From: Rhizopus sp. PT2906
Lineage: Eukaryota > Mucoromycota > Mucoromycetes > Mucorales > Rhizopodaceae
Direction: 5' to 3'
DNA length: 45,675 nucleotides
Assembly: GCA_025529335.1 (NCBI GenBank)
Contig: JAMYHX010000353.1
Location: 1 to 45,675 of the forward strand
Shown here: piece after piece, positions 10,483 through 21,685 of the stretch
How the letters are laid out: every line of letters starts with the position of its first letter
Numbering within the stretch: the first letter of the stretch is position 1
Notes under the pieces: model-generated
Told to the model about the DNA's origin: nothing
The model's input: only the letters and a program-made list of their open reading frames with translations
Database searches by the model: none
Position numbers and translations under genes: made by a program

Positions 10483-11693
10483 TTAAAGCAAAACTTCAGG
10501 AACGTTCACCAATGAAATCTGCTTGAGTGATTCCCCACATTTTATCTTCAATTTCAGCAAAGGCGATGATTGACTGAAATTGAATTCATTATTATCACAG
10601 GGTTGATCTAACCGCAACATCCTGGCTTCGTTTGTTTCTTTGGTTGCAAATTGCAATACAAAGGATTCCAACTTGTTTCCGACATGTTCTACCAGTTCCA
10701 ACATGTATCGCTGGGCCGGCCAGTGTGTGACATCTTCTATATCCTCATAAATCTCTATTGTCTTGACTTGTTTCCATAGACAGTCAGGTATATGGCTGAT
10801 AGTCGTCATTCGTTGCTGTGTACAGTCTGTCTGTCTTAACCTTTTTAGAGGAATGGTCACGATAGATCTATAGAGAACGATTCTTTCGAGACAGCTGTGA
10901 GTCGCTAAAGTCTCTAGTACCTCCCTTGATGGTAACACGTGTTGAAGAACAAGTGTATGTAAAGAGGACAAACATTTCAGTAAAGGAGATAGATAACCAT
11001 CCCAACATTTTCCAGCGCAGCAAGGACATCGCTGAAAGGGGTTGTAGCCCACAAGGTCTAGTCTCCTTATCTGATGATTGTTCTCGTGAATACATTGAGC
11101 TAGACTGGCTATCCTGGTTGAAAAAAGCTGTCTTGATCGTTCATTCGTCACAAACGACGCAAACGATGCATCATAGATTATATCTAACTGTTCTGTAGAG
11201 GGACAGAGTTGTAATAACTTCATCACGTCTGATGTATCGTCTGCTTTCAAAGAAGGAAACATCAGCTTTTTCTGCTTGTTTGAACAAAAATGTTACCTTT
11301 CTTTAGCTTGGGCTTTTCAGTGATGCCAAACGTCTTAAAGTCAATGACTAAATGACGAACACGTGAATGGAAAAAAAGGGAACGATGCCTCGACTCATTC
11401 AACAAATTGATAAGTTTTGGTCGAAGCGGATAAGATCTCTGTTGATCTGTCAAGTTGAGCAATTGCATCCAGGGTGGTTGAATTCTTTCGGTTATCTGGA
11501 TGACATGGGAGGCAATAGAATACCAGTGGGAGCAGACTAACGCCACAGTAAGTAAATCGAGCTGCCAGCATCGACATGGGCTCTTTCCTGAACTGAGACA
11601 ATATTTGCAAACATGGGTATGGGTATGTCGACTTAGTTGTAAAAATATTTCTTTTATAATTTCAATAGGTAAATTATGTATAGTCGTTGTCAT
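10483..11693 (-). CDS. F-box protein, LRR-like C-terminal half
   Basis: Two exons (11693-11297 and 11243-10483) give 385 residues. The N-terminal F-box is LPIEIIKEIFLQL followed by LLTVALVCSHWYSIASHVI. Between the two helices sits a Cys/His-rich insert (HTHTHVCKYC, CRCW) that could bind zinc. The rest has irregular leucine-rich segments (IRRLDLVGYNPFQ, SLHTLVLQHVL, LERIVLYRSIV), as expected of a substrate-binding LRR. The intron is 11296-11244. Its donor GTAACA and acceptor TTTGAAAG join the two frames, which otherwise meet at an overlapping TGATG and look like two genes. Role inferred: SCF ubiquitin ligase adaptor of unknown substrate. Confidence 0.82.
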
Positions 11694-12423
11694 GGTATCT
11701 TTAAAAAAAGAAAGATAAAAAAAAAGGGGGACCAAGCTTTATGTGATAATATATTTAATAATATATACATAAAAGATCTAAGAATAAGGTACAGATGGCA
11801 TCACATGTTATGACTGCTGTTGCTTTTGTTGTTATGCAGTTCCAAACAGTGTATTCCTTGGTATACATCATTTAATGTATGAATCTTTGCTAGCCATTGC
11901 TCTTTTTTTTTTTTTTTACTTGAGTTTGTTGAAGCAATGTTTCACAAAAGTCTTAAAATCTTTGGGTCGACTTTAGAATAAGACCATTTAATAAAGTATA
12001 AACAAAAACAACAATGGTTACTGTTTTTGAAATAATCTCTATTATATTCAAGATACCATTTTCACGCAGCCATTATTGTGGAACAATCATAGAGTCACAC
12101 GGATATATAAACAGAAGAAGAAGGGCTGATTGATAACTCATGACGATAGATTGAGTCAGTCGTTACTCACGCGTATGTGATTGAATAAAAGAGAGAGAGA
12201 GGAGAGAATGCTTTATTTACGAATTGGAAAAATAACTCCATCAAGGATCTATTTCTCTGATGCAACCTTTTTGGGGTTTTTTATACAATAATGAGAATGC
12301 AGAAATAAATAATCAATCAGACCATGCATCCATAAGATTCACGTAGGCTGTAGAAATGAAATGAGCCGAGATAATAAAACTATATATGTATATACAATTA
12401 GCTCATATTTAACAATGAAACAT
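11694..12423. other. Intergenic with unassigned short open segments
   Basis: 730 bases upstream of the F-box gene and downstream of the PAQR stop. The minus strand has short open pieces: one from an ATG at 12241 with a plausible GTGAGT donor at 12170, and one ending ...CLELHNN about 11810-11890. They do not assemble into a recognisable protein. A CT tract at 12187-12207 (minus strand) looks promoter-like. Long T and A runs occur at 11906-11921. Confidence 0.35.
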
Positions 12424-13523
12424 TCAACTTACAAAGATACCCAAGCAAACAAAGATATGCCAAATCGCATGGCTTGTCATACCCATCAAATCAAATTTGC
12501 CAGGGAAAAACTTTTCAGGGAACCGCTTGGCATAGATTGTGACACCACAGAGATACATCAAGGATCCAAGTAATGCTGGTTTCAAAAACTCAAACGATTC
12601 GGTCCAACCCTTGGCAGTGATCATGTGTAAGAGAGGGACGATGCTTGAAAAGGCCATGGCGACAAATAGACCGATGCGTAAAGGTCTGTATCTTTTGGTG
12701 TCGAAGAATCGGAAGAAAGGTAAGATGACACCAATACTTCCGATCAGACAGCTAAAGATCATGTACCTATTCCTCGAGGCTGGGTCGCAGTAAAATCCAA
12801 AGTGAACAATAATACAGATCGAAGCAGTGATCAAAAAAGTGATGCCGATGTAGTCTAGGGTAGCTGTAAAACTTTTAACATGATGAGCGGCGTGGCAAAT
12901 GAAGGTATGGTAAATGGATGAGCAGAGTAAACAAAGGAGTGACGCAAAACAGAATGCAGTAAAGATCAAGAGGTCGTGGGTTGAAGCCTCAGGGAATTTT
13001 CTCTACATGATATGAGTATATACACACATGTCATTAATATTTTTTTTACCTGAAAAACATTGACTGAAAGAAAGCTAAAGAAAACGAATCCCAACAAATG
13101 GCTCCAAATGTTCATTGTTTCATTGTGTAGCTTGAACAAAGACTTTAGACAGTCATTTGCTGACTTGTAGAAACGATAGCCCGAGAGCACGTACTGGTTC
13201 TCTCTTCTGTCCTTGGGTAACTCTTCAATAAGCAACAATCGTTGAGCACCCAACAAAAGGGCTCTTGTCACTTCACATATCTCTACATCGTCTGGTATCT
13301 CGTTTTCTTCTTTTAATTTGTTGTTAACGGATGATATGAGCTGCACAGCCAACGTCGATGGATCAATGGACGATGTCGAAAAAGATCGGCCACGATGATA
13401 GGGTGTAGTCAGTGTCTCCGTTGCCGAAGAAACTGCATGCGATTGAGAATATCTTCGTGAATGATAGGATGTTTCTTCATCGTCCATAAAGACAAATGAA
13501 TCAGCTATTTCTGGAGGTGCCAT
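12424..13523 (-). CDS. PAQR / adiponectin-receptor-like 7-TM protein (Izh family)
   Basis: Two exons (13523-13050 and 13002-12424) give 350 residues. An N-terminal cytosolic, Ser-rich part of about 110 residues is followed by the PAQR core. Visible are YRFYKSANDCLKSLFKLHNE and NIWSHLLGF, then a SxxxH zinc motif in CSSIYHTFICH, SFTATLDYIGI and SHAIWHIFVCLG with an HxxxH pair, alternating with seven hydrophobic segments. This is the fungal Izh type (linked in yeast to zinc and sterol homeostasis). The extreme C-terminus is uncertain. The frame stops at TGA 12424 just after LGIFVS, but GTAAGT sits there and may be a donor to a short exon near 12345. A CAG acceptor is visible at about 12350. Confidence 0.9.
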
Positions 13524-14097
13524 TTAGAATAAATAAGAAAGAAAGGAAAAAGGAAGGGGGGGATGTATTAAATATGTGTAAATGTTGTCTTGACTCTATA
13601 TTTAGCTTCTCCTTTTCCTGTTACCCTTTTTGTGCCAGGAAAAGCCGATTCACGCAATAATTAAGGATAAAGCAGGAAAAAAAAAAGAGGGAGTTTATTA
13701 TATTTTTTTTTTTTTGCTCCCTTTCTATTAGAAACTACCAGGCTGTCCAATCGGAATATGTCGCAGAACCTATTGATCTGCAAGTCAAATTTTAAAGATT
13801 AGGTCCAATTGAATTATTATTTTTCATTTTCAGATACAAAAAGGGATCAACAGGATTTTAACCTGAAAAGAAACAATGAACCATTGCAGACTTCCCAAAC
13901 AGACTTGTGTTTTGTAGACACCCTTTCCTTATTAGACCACCTTTTGAAAGGCTATGACAGAAAAAGAGACTTTAATATATTCTTTGAATTAAAAAATGGA
14001 CTGCACTAACTATCGACCCTTTGTGGAAACGGGATATAACGAGTGATCTGAGTACATTGAGTATTTTGGGAGAGATTATGGCATTTATTCATAATAA

Positions 14098-14116
14098 TAT
14101 ATATATATATATATAT
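14098..14116. repeat. (AT)n microsatellite
   Basis: Uninterrupted AT dinucleotides in the gene-poor region. No associated gene. Confidence 0.85.
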
Positions 14117-14764
14117 TGTATAATCCAAGCTTGTTAAGGATAGATGCCATAAGAGTTGAATTAGCACCATGTGGCGGACCTCTTTTTTGAATTACCAGTT
14201 GTCATTTTCCTTTTATTGACTTTGGAAACTTGTTGCATTAATATTCAAGGCCAACCTATTACACACTATAGTAGATACCAATCCTGGTAAAAAGGCCATC
14301 ATTTTTTAAAAGCTACCAACTATTGATATAAACATGAGCGCACTAAACATAGTGCTTGGCAACAATTTAGACCTTGGCTCGATATTAAGCTCATGTTGGT
14401 GGACATGGATCCTAAATTCATTTTAATAATTGTCGGTGAGCACTACGCGCACGAGGAAATACACGAGAAGGGTAATAAGCGGATGCTTCCTCGAGGACGT
14501 TACCCTGTATCATCACTTTGCAGCTTCATACTCTCTTGCCGCACTACCAAAGCCACCACCTAACATAAAGCTGTCCAGTAGAATATGCTTTATGTAAAAT
14601 ATGAATTTATCACAACTACACTTGAATGATGCATTTATTCTTGTTGATCAAACTCCATAACATAAAATTAAAATACAGCAATAAATCATAGTACAGAAAT
14701 AACAACATTTCTCTTTATCTCTTCTTCAAAAGAAAAAACAAACCAAGATGGAGACTTTATAAAG

Positions 14765-15113
14765 TTGATTTGCGTTTGTTGCTCTTTGTGGGGGGCTAAG
14801 GGCCCTGATGTATGTGTCGCCAAATTTGGCAAAATTGCCAATAAAAGAAAGTTGTATTTAGACAAATTGAAGCTAGTGCAAATGTTTCAATACCATTTGA
14901 ACTGTTTTCTTGCCAACAATGAGAAGAAAAAAAAAAGGAGATATACCTTCCATTGATACAATTTCTTGGTTTCAGTTATATACGGTAAGATATGCAGAAT
15001 ATTTCTATGTTCTGGAGTTGGTGGAAACAGCGAAGCTTCCTATCACCCATAAGGATATTAAGGATGGTGACATTCTCAAGTTTATTCTTTTTTTTTTGAA
15101 AAAGCCAAGATAA
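14765..15113 (+). pseudogene. Frameshifted coding relic, unidentified
   Basis: Two overlapping frames read as one protein-like sequence. 14765-14930 gives LWGAKGPDVCVAKFGKIANK and KLYLDKLKLVQMFQYHLNCF. 14930-15113, in another frame, gives ISWFQLYTVRYAEYFYVLEL and VETAKLPITHKDIKDGD. The switch falls at an A10 run (14926-14938), a likely slippage site. No domain is recognised. It resembles the dispersed, transposon-associated hypothetical proteins common in Mucorales, but that is an impression and not a match I can verify. Confidence 0.4.
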
Positions 15114-16573
15114 AAGAAAAGCCATAATCATAGACTTTTATAATAATCAAGTTTGCTTTCTTAGAGCTTATGTATGCAAGTAAGAAAAAAAAAAAAACAA
15201 TGAAGCAGAAAAAGATGGACAAGCTGTTAGACAAGAAAAAAGAAACAAGTCGCTCTGTGGCCAATGGCTTGGCCATCGGATGATGAAGAAGAAGATGCTG
15301 ATATCTGAAGAAGAACAAGAACTGTAAGCAGAAAAAAGCATCACTCATTTGGTTTTTTATTGGCCGCCTTTCCATCTTTGTGCTTATTTAAAGGCTTGTG
15401 AAGCAGTGATTCTGTTGTTTATCTCTCAGAAAAGCTCTGCAATTACACTTGCACCAACACTTTTCAGTACGTTTATTTGTTAATAAGGCGGTGGGACAGG
15501 TGTAAATATAGATAATATGTTTGAAATACTTTTGAGGAGGAAAGGGAGAGGGTTATGTTTGGTATACTTAAAACAAGTTCTTGGTATTAGGCGTAACGTG
15601 ACAAAGACTGTATTTATACCTGTAAAGAATGACAATGAAATGCGTTGCTTGTAGAATTGACAAGTATTCATGAACCTGGTGGTCTCTCGTACTCCTTTTG
15701 TATTTCAATGAAACCTGACCGATGACCAGTAAACGTAATAAACTGTCATATCATATGGTGCATATTTTAGAAAGAGTTAAAAGAAGATACACTGCCAGTT
15801 CAAGATTGTTTACAAAGAAGGACCTGACATCAAAGGAAGATCTAGCAAAAGAATAACTATAAATGAATAATCTCATGGTATAGAAAAAGAGATATTCATC
15901 CGTGTTTATTGTTATTAAACCTGTCCCCAGACTAACTGCGCTTGTCATGTGGCACTGTTACAAGCCTCATCAGTACAAAAAAAATGGTCAAACACGCATT
16001 GCCATCTAAATACATGAGTAATCCATTTCCATGTTGTATGACCATCTATGCTAACAAGTTTCTTACAACAGCCACTTGGGAAAAAAAAAACAAAAAATAT
16101 TACTTGAGAAAGACGTCCTGTCCAATTAAGGATATTTTGCACACGTCTACCATTGAGTGTAACATGTCTAACTCCATTGCAAGTTTCAAATAGGAATCCA
16201 ACTCACTTTTGTTCTACCTTTAGAGCAATGATATGGTGTCATCATTGGTTACGTTAAAAAAGAAGCTAGTACATTCAATTAATTCATGCATATATTAGCC
16301 ATGTATCTTATGACTTGGTTTATAAGAACTGGCACTGCAAGATAACCAGGCCATTCCTTCAGCGGAATTTACTGACCAATGACTACCTTTTGTGATTATC
16401 CTATCACATTGTTTAAGCAGATAGTACTTGTCAAAAAAACCAGCAATAACAGGCACTTTCAATTCGTATATTGCCCCCCTAGCTTCAGATCATTTACTAC
16501 ATTGAATCTTACATTCATAGCAATCAACTGTTTCCAAGGACAATAGCTCAAGATGTAGTCAAAATAACGGCTT

Positions 16574-16577
<4 letters not shown>

Positions 16578-16605
<28 letters not shown>
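16578..16605. repeat. (TA)n microsatellite
   Basis: About fourteen TA units in intergenic DNA. Confidence 0.9.
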
Positions 16606-17133
16606 CTCAAAAAAAAAACTGGGGTAAACTATAAAGTTCAAACTCCAAAGGTATTTCTTGTCTTGTTTCTGTGAAAGAGGTATCTATCATCTACAAAAAA
16701 ACGACAATAGTGCATTTGTATCATTTCTTGTTTTGTACTCTGGCAGCATTGCTTGTGTCTATAAAACTGCCAGATTCTTAAAAGTTTTCTTGTGTACACT
16801 TTGTTGCCTAATTCTTCTAAAAAAAAAAACGAACGATGTCCAAGTGGCACGAAGTTTGTGACTAAAAGCCTTAAATTGCGTGTTTTATTCTGGTATCAAC
16901 AGAGCATCGATAGTGATAAAAAGAAAAAACAGGGAAAGAATGATATCGATTAAACATATATATGATGAATTGTTGTTGTACATTTGTCATCTTTGAAAAA
17001 AAAAAAAAGAAGAGCAGTGGTTGTACGCATATATGCTTTCAAAAATGTACATTTACCATATTTGAAAAACAATAAATCTCTACCTTTTCTATCACTATTT
17101 CTTCTTTCTTCCTTGTATATCTTTTTGATCAAA

Positions 17134-17456
17134 ATGCCAACAAAACTTCAACCGAGAGCACGACCGAGAAAGACACCAAAGATGGCAGAGACTAGACTGA
17201 GAAGACTGGAAGAATATAACAATTACCTTCGAAATCAACTCAATATATCAAGAATTACTGTATCAGAAGCATCTGCAAGGTAAAAAAAAAAAGAGAGAGA
17301 GAAGTTTATAATAGATAACTTATACTTTTTTTTAGTCTAATAGATTATTGTAATAATAACAAGGATCCTTTCTTGCCTTCCATTTGGGGACCAGTACCTA
17401 AAAATGAAGACCCATTTACGCCTCCTGAAGGTGGACAGTGTTGCACAATAATGTAA
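17134..17456 (+). CDS. Heterotrimeric G-protein gamma subunit (Ste18-like)
   Basis: Two exons (17134-17279 and 17336-17456) give 88 residues, the normal size. A basic start (KLQPRARPRKTPKMAE) leads into a coiled-coil helix (TRLRRLEEYNNYLRNQLNIS) that would pair with G-beta. The G-gamma loop DPFLPSIWGPVPKNEDPF follows, then the C-terminus QCCTIM. CTIM is a CAAX farnesylation signal, and the Cys just before it is a typical palmitoylation site, as in yeast Ste18. The protein would anchor G-beta-gamma at the plasma membrane for pheromone or nutrient signalling. The start lies after a long pyrimidine tract (17080-17125). The intron starts GTAAAAAAAAAA. Confidence 0.95.
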
Positions 17457-17836
17457 AATAGATCTTTTGCAACAAGTATAGATTCTCTCTCTCTCTTTCT
17501 CTTTCTCTTCCCTCTTGTTATTTCTTAAACAAGTCTAGGTAAAGATACATACTTAATTTACACCTGTCCCAGATTTACTCCGTCCTTCTCTCTTTTGTAT
17601 TCTATAAAATAAACGTATAAATTCATCATGTCTGTCAAACAAAACAATGAACATAAACGGGGATACGATCCATATTTTAATCTGAAAAGATAGATACCGA
17701 ATTCATTGTTCTGTTAAAAAGGGCAAATAAACATTTCCCCTTTTTGCATAGTCATTGATTGATATTCATTATGTATCAACATAAAAAAAAGCCTTGTATT
17801 CCTTTCTTTCTTCTTCTTTTCTCACTTTCTTAAATA
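17457..17836. other. Intergenic between G-gamma and Spg1
   Basis: 380 bases. It carries a CT-rich tract at 17486-17520 and a second pyrimidine tract (17801-17831) just before the Spg1 start. No gene is seen. Confidence 0.5.
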
Positions 17837-18772
17837 ATGACATCTCAAGAATCATTGAATACAGCATCAACATCATTTATGGATGGTCAATCTGGATCAA
17901 CAAATAGGTACTCGTTTTTAATATAACAAATAAAAATGAGCAGCTTACATCTTATATAGCGTTGTGCTAAAAATGGGTATCGTTGGTGATACACAAATAG
18001 GCAAGACCAGTTTAATGATTAAATACGCAGAAGGAGCATACGATCCAGAGTATATACAGACATTAGGTATACATCAGCACATATAAACATAATATGAAAG
18101 AGATCAAGAGATACTTATGAACAATAATAAAAAAGGTGTCAATTTTATGGAAAAAACAATATCCATTCGACAGACAGAGATTACGTTTAGTATATGGGAT
18201 CTAGGAGGTAAGTGAATATGGTTCGTAGACAGTATACCAATAAAAAAAAAAAAAGGCCAGAAGCAATTTGCTAGTATGCTACCACTTGTATGTAATGACG
18301 CCGTAGCAATACTTTTCACATTTGATCTGTCGAGACTATCTACCCTCAACAGCCTTCGAGATTGGTATCGACAGGTGAGAGGAATCACGATGGTATACAT
18401 ATATATATATATGCGAAAAAGGGCATCTCATTGACAAGATGAATATCTATCTAGAGCGCAGTACCACTGCTGGTGGGTACAAAGTATGATGAGTTTGTCA
18501 ATTTACCATTTGAAAAACAAGAAGAAATAACAAGACAAGTAAAATAAAACAATAATACAAAGATTATGTGTCTAACTCTTTTCTATAAAAAAAAAAAGGC
18601 ACGAAAATATTCTCGAGTGATGAAAGCTCCGCTTATTTTCTGCTCGACAGCAGAATCCATCAATGTACAAAAGATTTACAAGATTGTCTTGGCTAAAGTA
18701 TTTGACTTGAATTGTACTCTTCCTGAGATAACGGAAATCGGTGGTCCTATTCTTGAATATAGACACTGTTAA
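17837..18772 (+). CDS. SPG1: Spg1/Tem1-type septation GTPase
   Basis: Small GTPase heading the septation initiation / mitotic exit network at the spindle pole body. About six short exons join without frame breaks. G1 is GDTQIGKTSLMIKYAEG, the switch region is YIQTLGVNFMEKTISIR, G3 is FSIWDLGGQKQF, and MLPLVCNDAVAILFTFDLSR follows. G4 is LVGTKYDEF and the G5 region is CSTAESINVQKIY. The WDLGGQ block and VNFMEK are diagnostic of Spg1/Tem1 against Rab or Ras. There is no C-terminal prenylation Cys motif (it ends EYRHC), as usual for this group. A short Ser-rich N-terminal extension precedes the G domain. It converges on the secreted-protein gene with 103 bases between stops. Confidence 0.94.
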
Positions 18773-18875
18773 ATAAAGTATTTATTGAATTCTAGTTAAA
18801 ATGAAACAATGCTTGTTTATGAGGGGGAAAAAAAAAAAGAGAGAGACCAGCTATATGATATGCAAAAAGGGAAGT

Positions 18876-19235
18876 TTAATAAGACCAAGTGATGGGAATA
18901 CGTCCTTCGTCCAGCGAACCAAGTTTCTCGAATGCAGCACTGCTCATGTCAACATCACCACTGTCGCAACTAGGACAGGTGTCTACTACAGTAAGAGTGA
19001 CGGATCCTTTTTTGCTCTTGACCGTGATTGATTTTCCACAGAGTTTACCGCCATCCATTAGATCAGAAGAAAGAGCAGCAACCATGTCACTATTTGAGTT
19101 TTTATGTCCACAGGAGCCTAAGCCAACATCATAGTATGTACCACTACCAGACATGGATGAGCGAGCATTGAGAGGAGCAGCTTGAGTTGTCAAAAGGGTA
19201 GCAAAGAGAGAAGCAAGAAGGAATGGAACTTTCAT
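18876..19235 (-). CDS. Small secreted double-psi beta-barrel (RlpA-like) protein
   Basis: Single exon, 119 residues. The signal peptide is clear (MKVPFLLASLFATLLTTQA, cleavage near AAP). The mature part matches the RlpA/expansin-like DPBB fold: GSGTYYDVGLGSCG, a Cys-bearing LCGKSITV and then VTLTVVDTCPSCDSGDVDMS with the conserved Asp and paired Cys, ending AFEKLGSLDEGRIPITWSY. Fungal members are small wall- or substrate-associated proteins, and some inhibit proteases. No catalytic role can be read from sequence. The start is the ATG giving the signal peptide. A longer upstream frame would spoil it. Confidence 0.9.
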   Translation of the reverse strand: MKVPFLLASLFATLLTTQAAPLNARSSMSGSGTYYDVGLGSCGHKNSNSDMVAALSSDLMDGGKLCGKSITVKSKKGSVTLTVVDTCPSCDSGDVDMSSAAFEKLGSLDEGRIPITWSY

Positions 19236-19530
19236 TGTGTTATGATAAACGACCAGCGTAAAGAAAGGAAAAGTGGAAAGAGATGTTTTTTTTTTATTAA
19301 ATAAAGAGTACGTATTTATATTGTTTTCGGGTCCCTTGAAAGTGTATCCGCACAATAGCGCTAGCGCTTACGAAAAAGATAGATGAATAATCTAGGCAAT
19401 AGTATTAAATTGAAACGACACTTTATTTGGTAAAGTTCTTTTTACATAACCAATCATGTTTTCTATTGACATTAAAAGATGAAGACTAAACAATCGTTCA
19501 AAAGGGAAAGAAACAATTACATGTAATTGC

Positions 19531-20758
19531 TTATTCATTCTTTCCATTGTCTTTACTATCCTTATGATCATCTTTATTATTGTTGCCGTCGTCCTCAGCT
19601 GTCAACTTTTCTAACTTCTCTGTCAATTGATTCACTTCTTCTTCTTCACTTTCTTCTTCGTGGATGACAATTTGAACATCCGATGCCTCCTCTTCAATCA
19701 CCACTTGTACATCCTTCCACATTGACTGTAATTTCTTATGGCCCTTGACAATTAACCGATCTAGATCCTTATCCCAACCTAGTAATTCCGCCAATTTCTG
19801 GACCCCTTCGTCACAATTGCCCAGATAGGCCACATCTCGATTAAGACCATACTTCCACCTGAAATCAAATCCACTTGACCTGGATCGATGAACACCTACA
19901 AGCTCTCGATTGATCAATAGTCTTGGGACATGATCAGGCACTTCATCAATGAGAGAAGCAAATGGCTGTACTTGAAGACTTGTTCCAATCACAATCAACA
20001 GATCCGCCTTTTCAAAATCCTAATAACAATAAATGTTTGATACATAACAATGAACAATATATACTTACAATCAACCTATTAAAGAATCGCTTGGGTAAAC
20101 TCTCACCAAAGAATGTAATATCGGGTTTGATTAATCCTTTACAGAACACACATCTAGGCACTTTGCCCGCCAATGCTTTCCTTCTCACCAGATCAATCTC
20201 GGCTGGATTTTTGCACTTGATACATGATGCTGTGGCAAAACTTCCGTGCGCTTCAACAATGTATTCTTGATCCAGTCCTGTCAATCTTTCCAAGGTGTCA
20301 ATGTTTTGCGTAAAGTTTCGTAATAGGATGCCTTTCTCCTGAAGTAGTTTAATAAAGTAATGTGTCTTGGTAGGTAAGAATTGGCCAGGGTATAGTTCTT
20401 TAGCAAGTGTATAGAATGGTTGTGGGTTTTCCTATTTGAAAAATTTTTATTATATGTTGTCTTTTTTTTTTCTTTTTATTTTACTTTAAAATAGTCAATA
20501 TCAAATACTGCTTCGGCATAAGGTAGGTTGAAGCTTTTTAGGTTATGATATAGACCTGTGTCTTTACTACGGAAATCTGGAATGCCCGCAGCAGTTGAAA
20601 TGCCTGCACCTGTCATGACAATGACATTCTTTACTGAAATAATTGTTAAAAGTGAAGTTCTTTTTTTTTTTTGTAGACAAGACTTTACCGTCTTTTTCTT
20701 TTATATATTTTGCAATGGACTCTAAATTAGCCTTTTCTAAAACTTTTTTCTTTGACAT
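19531..20758 (-). CDS. NAD-dependent protein deacylase, class I sirtuin (Hst2/SIRT2-like)
   Basis: Four exons (20758-20689, 20633-20485, 20431-20069 and 20019-19531) give 356 residues. NAD-binding motifs are TGAGISTAAGIPDFRS and TQNIDTLERLTG. The catalytic His is in EAHGSFATASC. The zinc ligands form two CxxC pairs, CIKC and CVFC. PDITFFGE and VIGTSLQVQPFASL complete the Rossmann core. Class I (Hst2/SIRT2) is favoured by the short N-terminus and the KDTGLYHNL block. The acidic tail carries two successive V-x-(V/I)-V-I segments, each followed by Glu clusters, which look like SUMO-interacting motifs, then a Lys/Asp/Asn-rich end. It is likely a cytosol/nucleus histone or tubulin deacetylase. Confidence 0.94.
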
Positions 20759-20967
20759 TAATGAAACAACAATAACAAATGAGGCACACTCTTTCTTTAT
20801 TTATTTATACTAAAAAAAATTAATCAACCCTGTTACGTAATTGGCTCATCTTTTTTTTTTTTTTTTTTTTTTTCGTTTAAATTTGAATATATAAAAAAAA
20901 AGGGTGAAGGAGGAAACAGAGTAGTCTGAATTGAGTTACTGGTAAAACCAGCCTCATGTATTGCACT

Positions 20968-21153
20968 TCATAGCATTTCCGCCCGCAGACCGTTACAATA
21001 ATCCTCTCGTCTCCCCAGAATACCCATCAGAATATAAAATTCTTCAAAGGTAAGGAAACAAGAGGTTAGATTTTCTGGTAGCACTGCCTCCGTTTTCACA
21101 GATTGTCCAGCAAAGACATTAGCGGCTTTTCTCAGACCTTCCCACGGGTTGTA
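20968..21153 (-). pseudogene. Open coding fragment without start, unidentified
   Basis: Reads 61 codons from just after a stop to TGA with no internal stop and good amino-acid composition. It begins YNPWEGLRKAANVFAGQSV and ends FEEFYILMGILGRREDYC with GLRAEML. It has no ATG near its start and no evident splice acceptor, so it is probably the 3' end of a dead gene or mobile element. The local GC content is clearly higher than the surroundings. Confidence 0.4.
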
Positions 21154-21685
21154 TTAAAGAATGATATCTTTTCGTATGTTTGCCCGTATACATAAGCTTG
21201 CTACCTCCTTGAGAAAAAAGAAAAAGGGAAAAAAAGGGAAGAGGCTTAATTTATATAAGATGAAAAAAAAAATTTTCGACTTGTATCAGTCACAGATCTG
21301 TGGCTTTTGATACGTGTATAAAAGAGGACCCCAGCTTGCAGCCATTTTTGTTCTTTATTCGATCCAAATAATTAACTAAATACTTTCATTGACGGTCAAG
21401 TTAGCTAATCTTGTGCTTTCCTTGCTCTAAGAAAGTATGAGACATATATGACTGTCGTATCTACATAGTGAGCAGTTAATCTATCTGCCACGTCGTTCGT
21501 AGACGGTCTATATTTACATAGAAAAAGTCAAATGAAAATAATAACTATTCATCGTTTTCTCGGTTTATTTTTATTTTTTTTTTTTACATTCTTTCTCGAG
21601 ATAAATGCTCTAACCTATAGCATTTATGTATAAATTGAATCATACGACTTTGTATTCTTGTGCATCTTTTTGTGTGTATACGGTC

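Larger units (their letters stand above)
13524..17133. other. 3.6-kb gene-poor region with coding relics
   Basis: No intact gene is seen. 13560-14100 is AT-rich promoter-side sequence. At about 14400-14600 both strands have more balanced base composition, with open minus-strand pieces (for example MIQGNVLEEASAYYPSRVFP and FMLGGGFGSAAREYEAAK in different frames). This suggests eroded coding DNA. A more coherent relic lies at 14765-15113 and is listed separately. 15120-17000 is AT-rich with microsatellites and stops in all frames. I found no tRNA with recognisable A and B boxes. Confidence 0.5.

Noticed and set aside
10483..11262. Independent gene starting at the ATG 11262 downstream of the F-box frame
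   Set aside because: A 53-nt intron (11296-11244) with good donor, branch-like sequence and acceptor joins it to the F-box exon in frame.
12072..12241. Small membrane-protein gene on the minus strand (ATG 12241, spliced at 12170)
   Set aside because: It opens with MELFFQFVNKAFSPL and has a good donor, but stops after about 40 residues. Further exons could not be joined to any known family.
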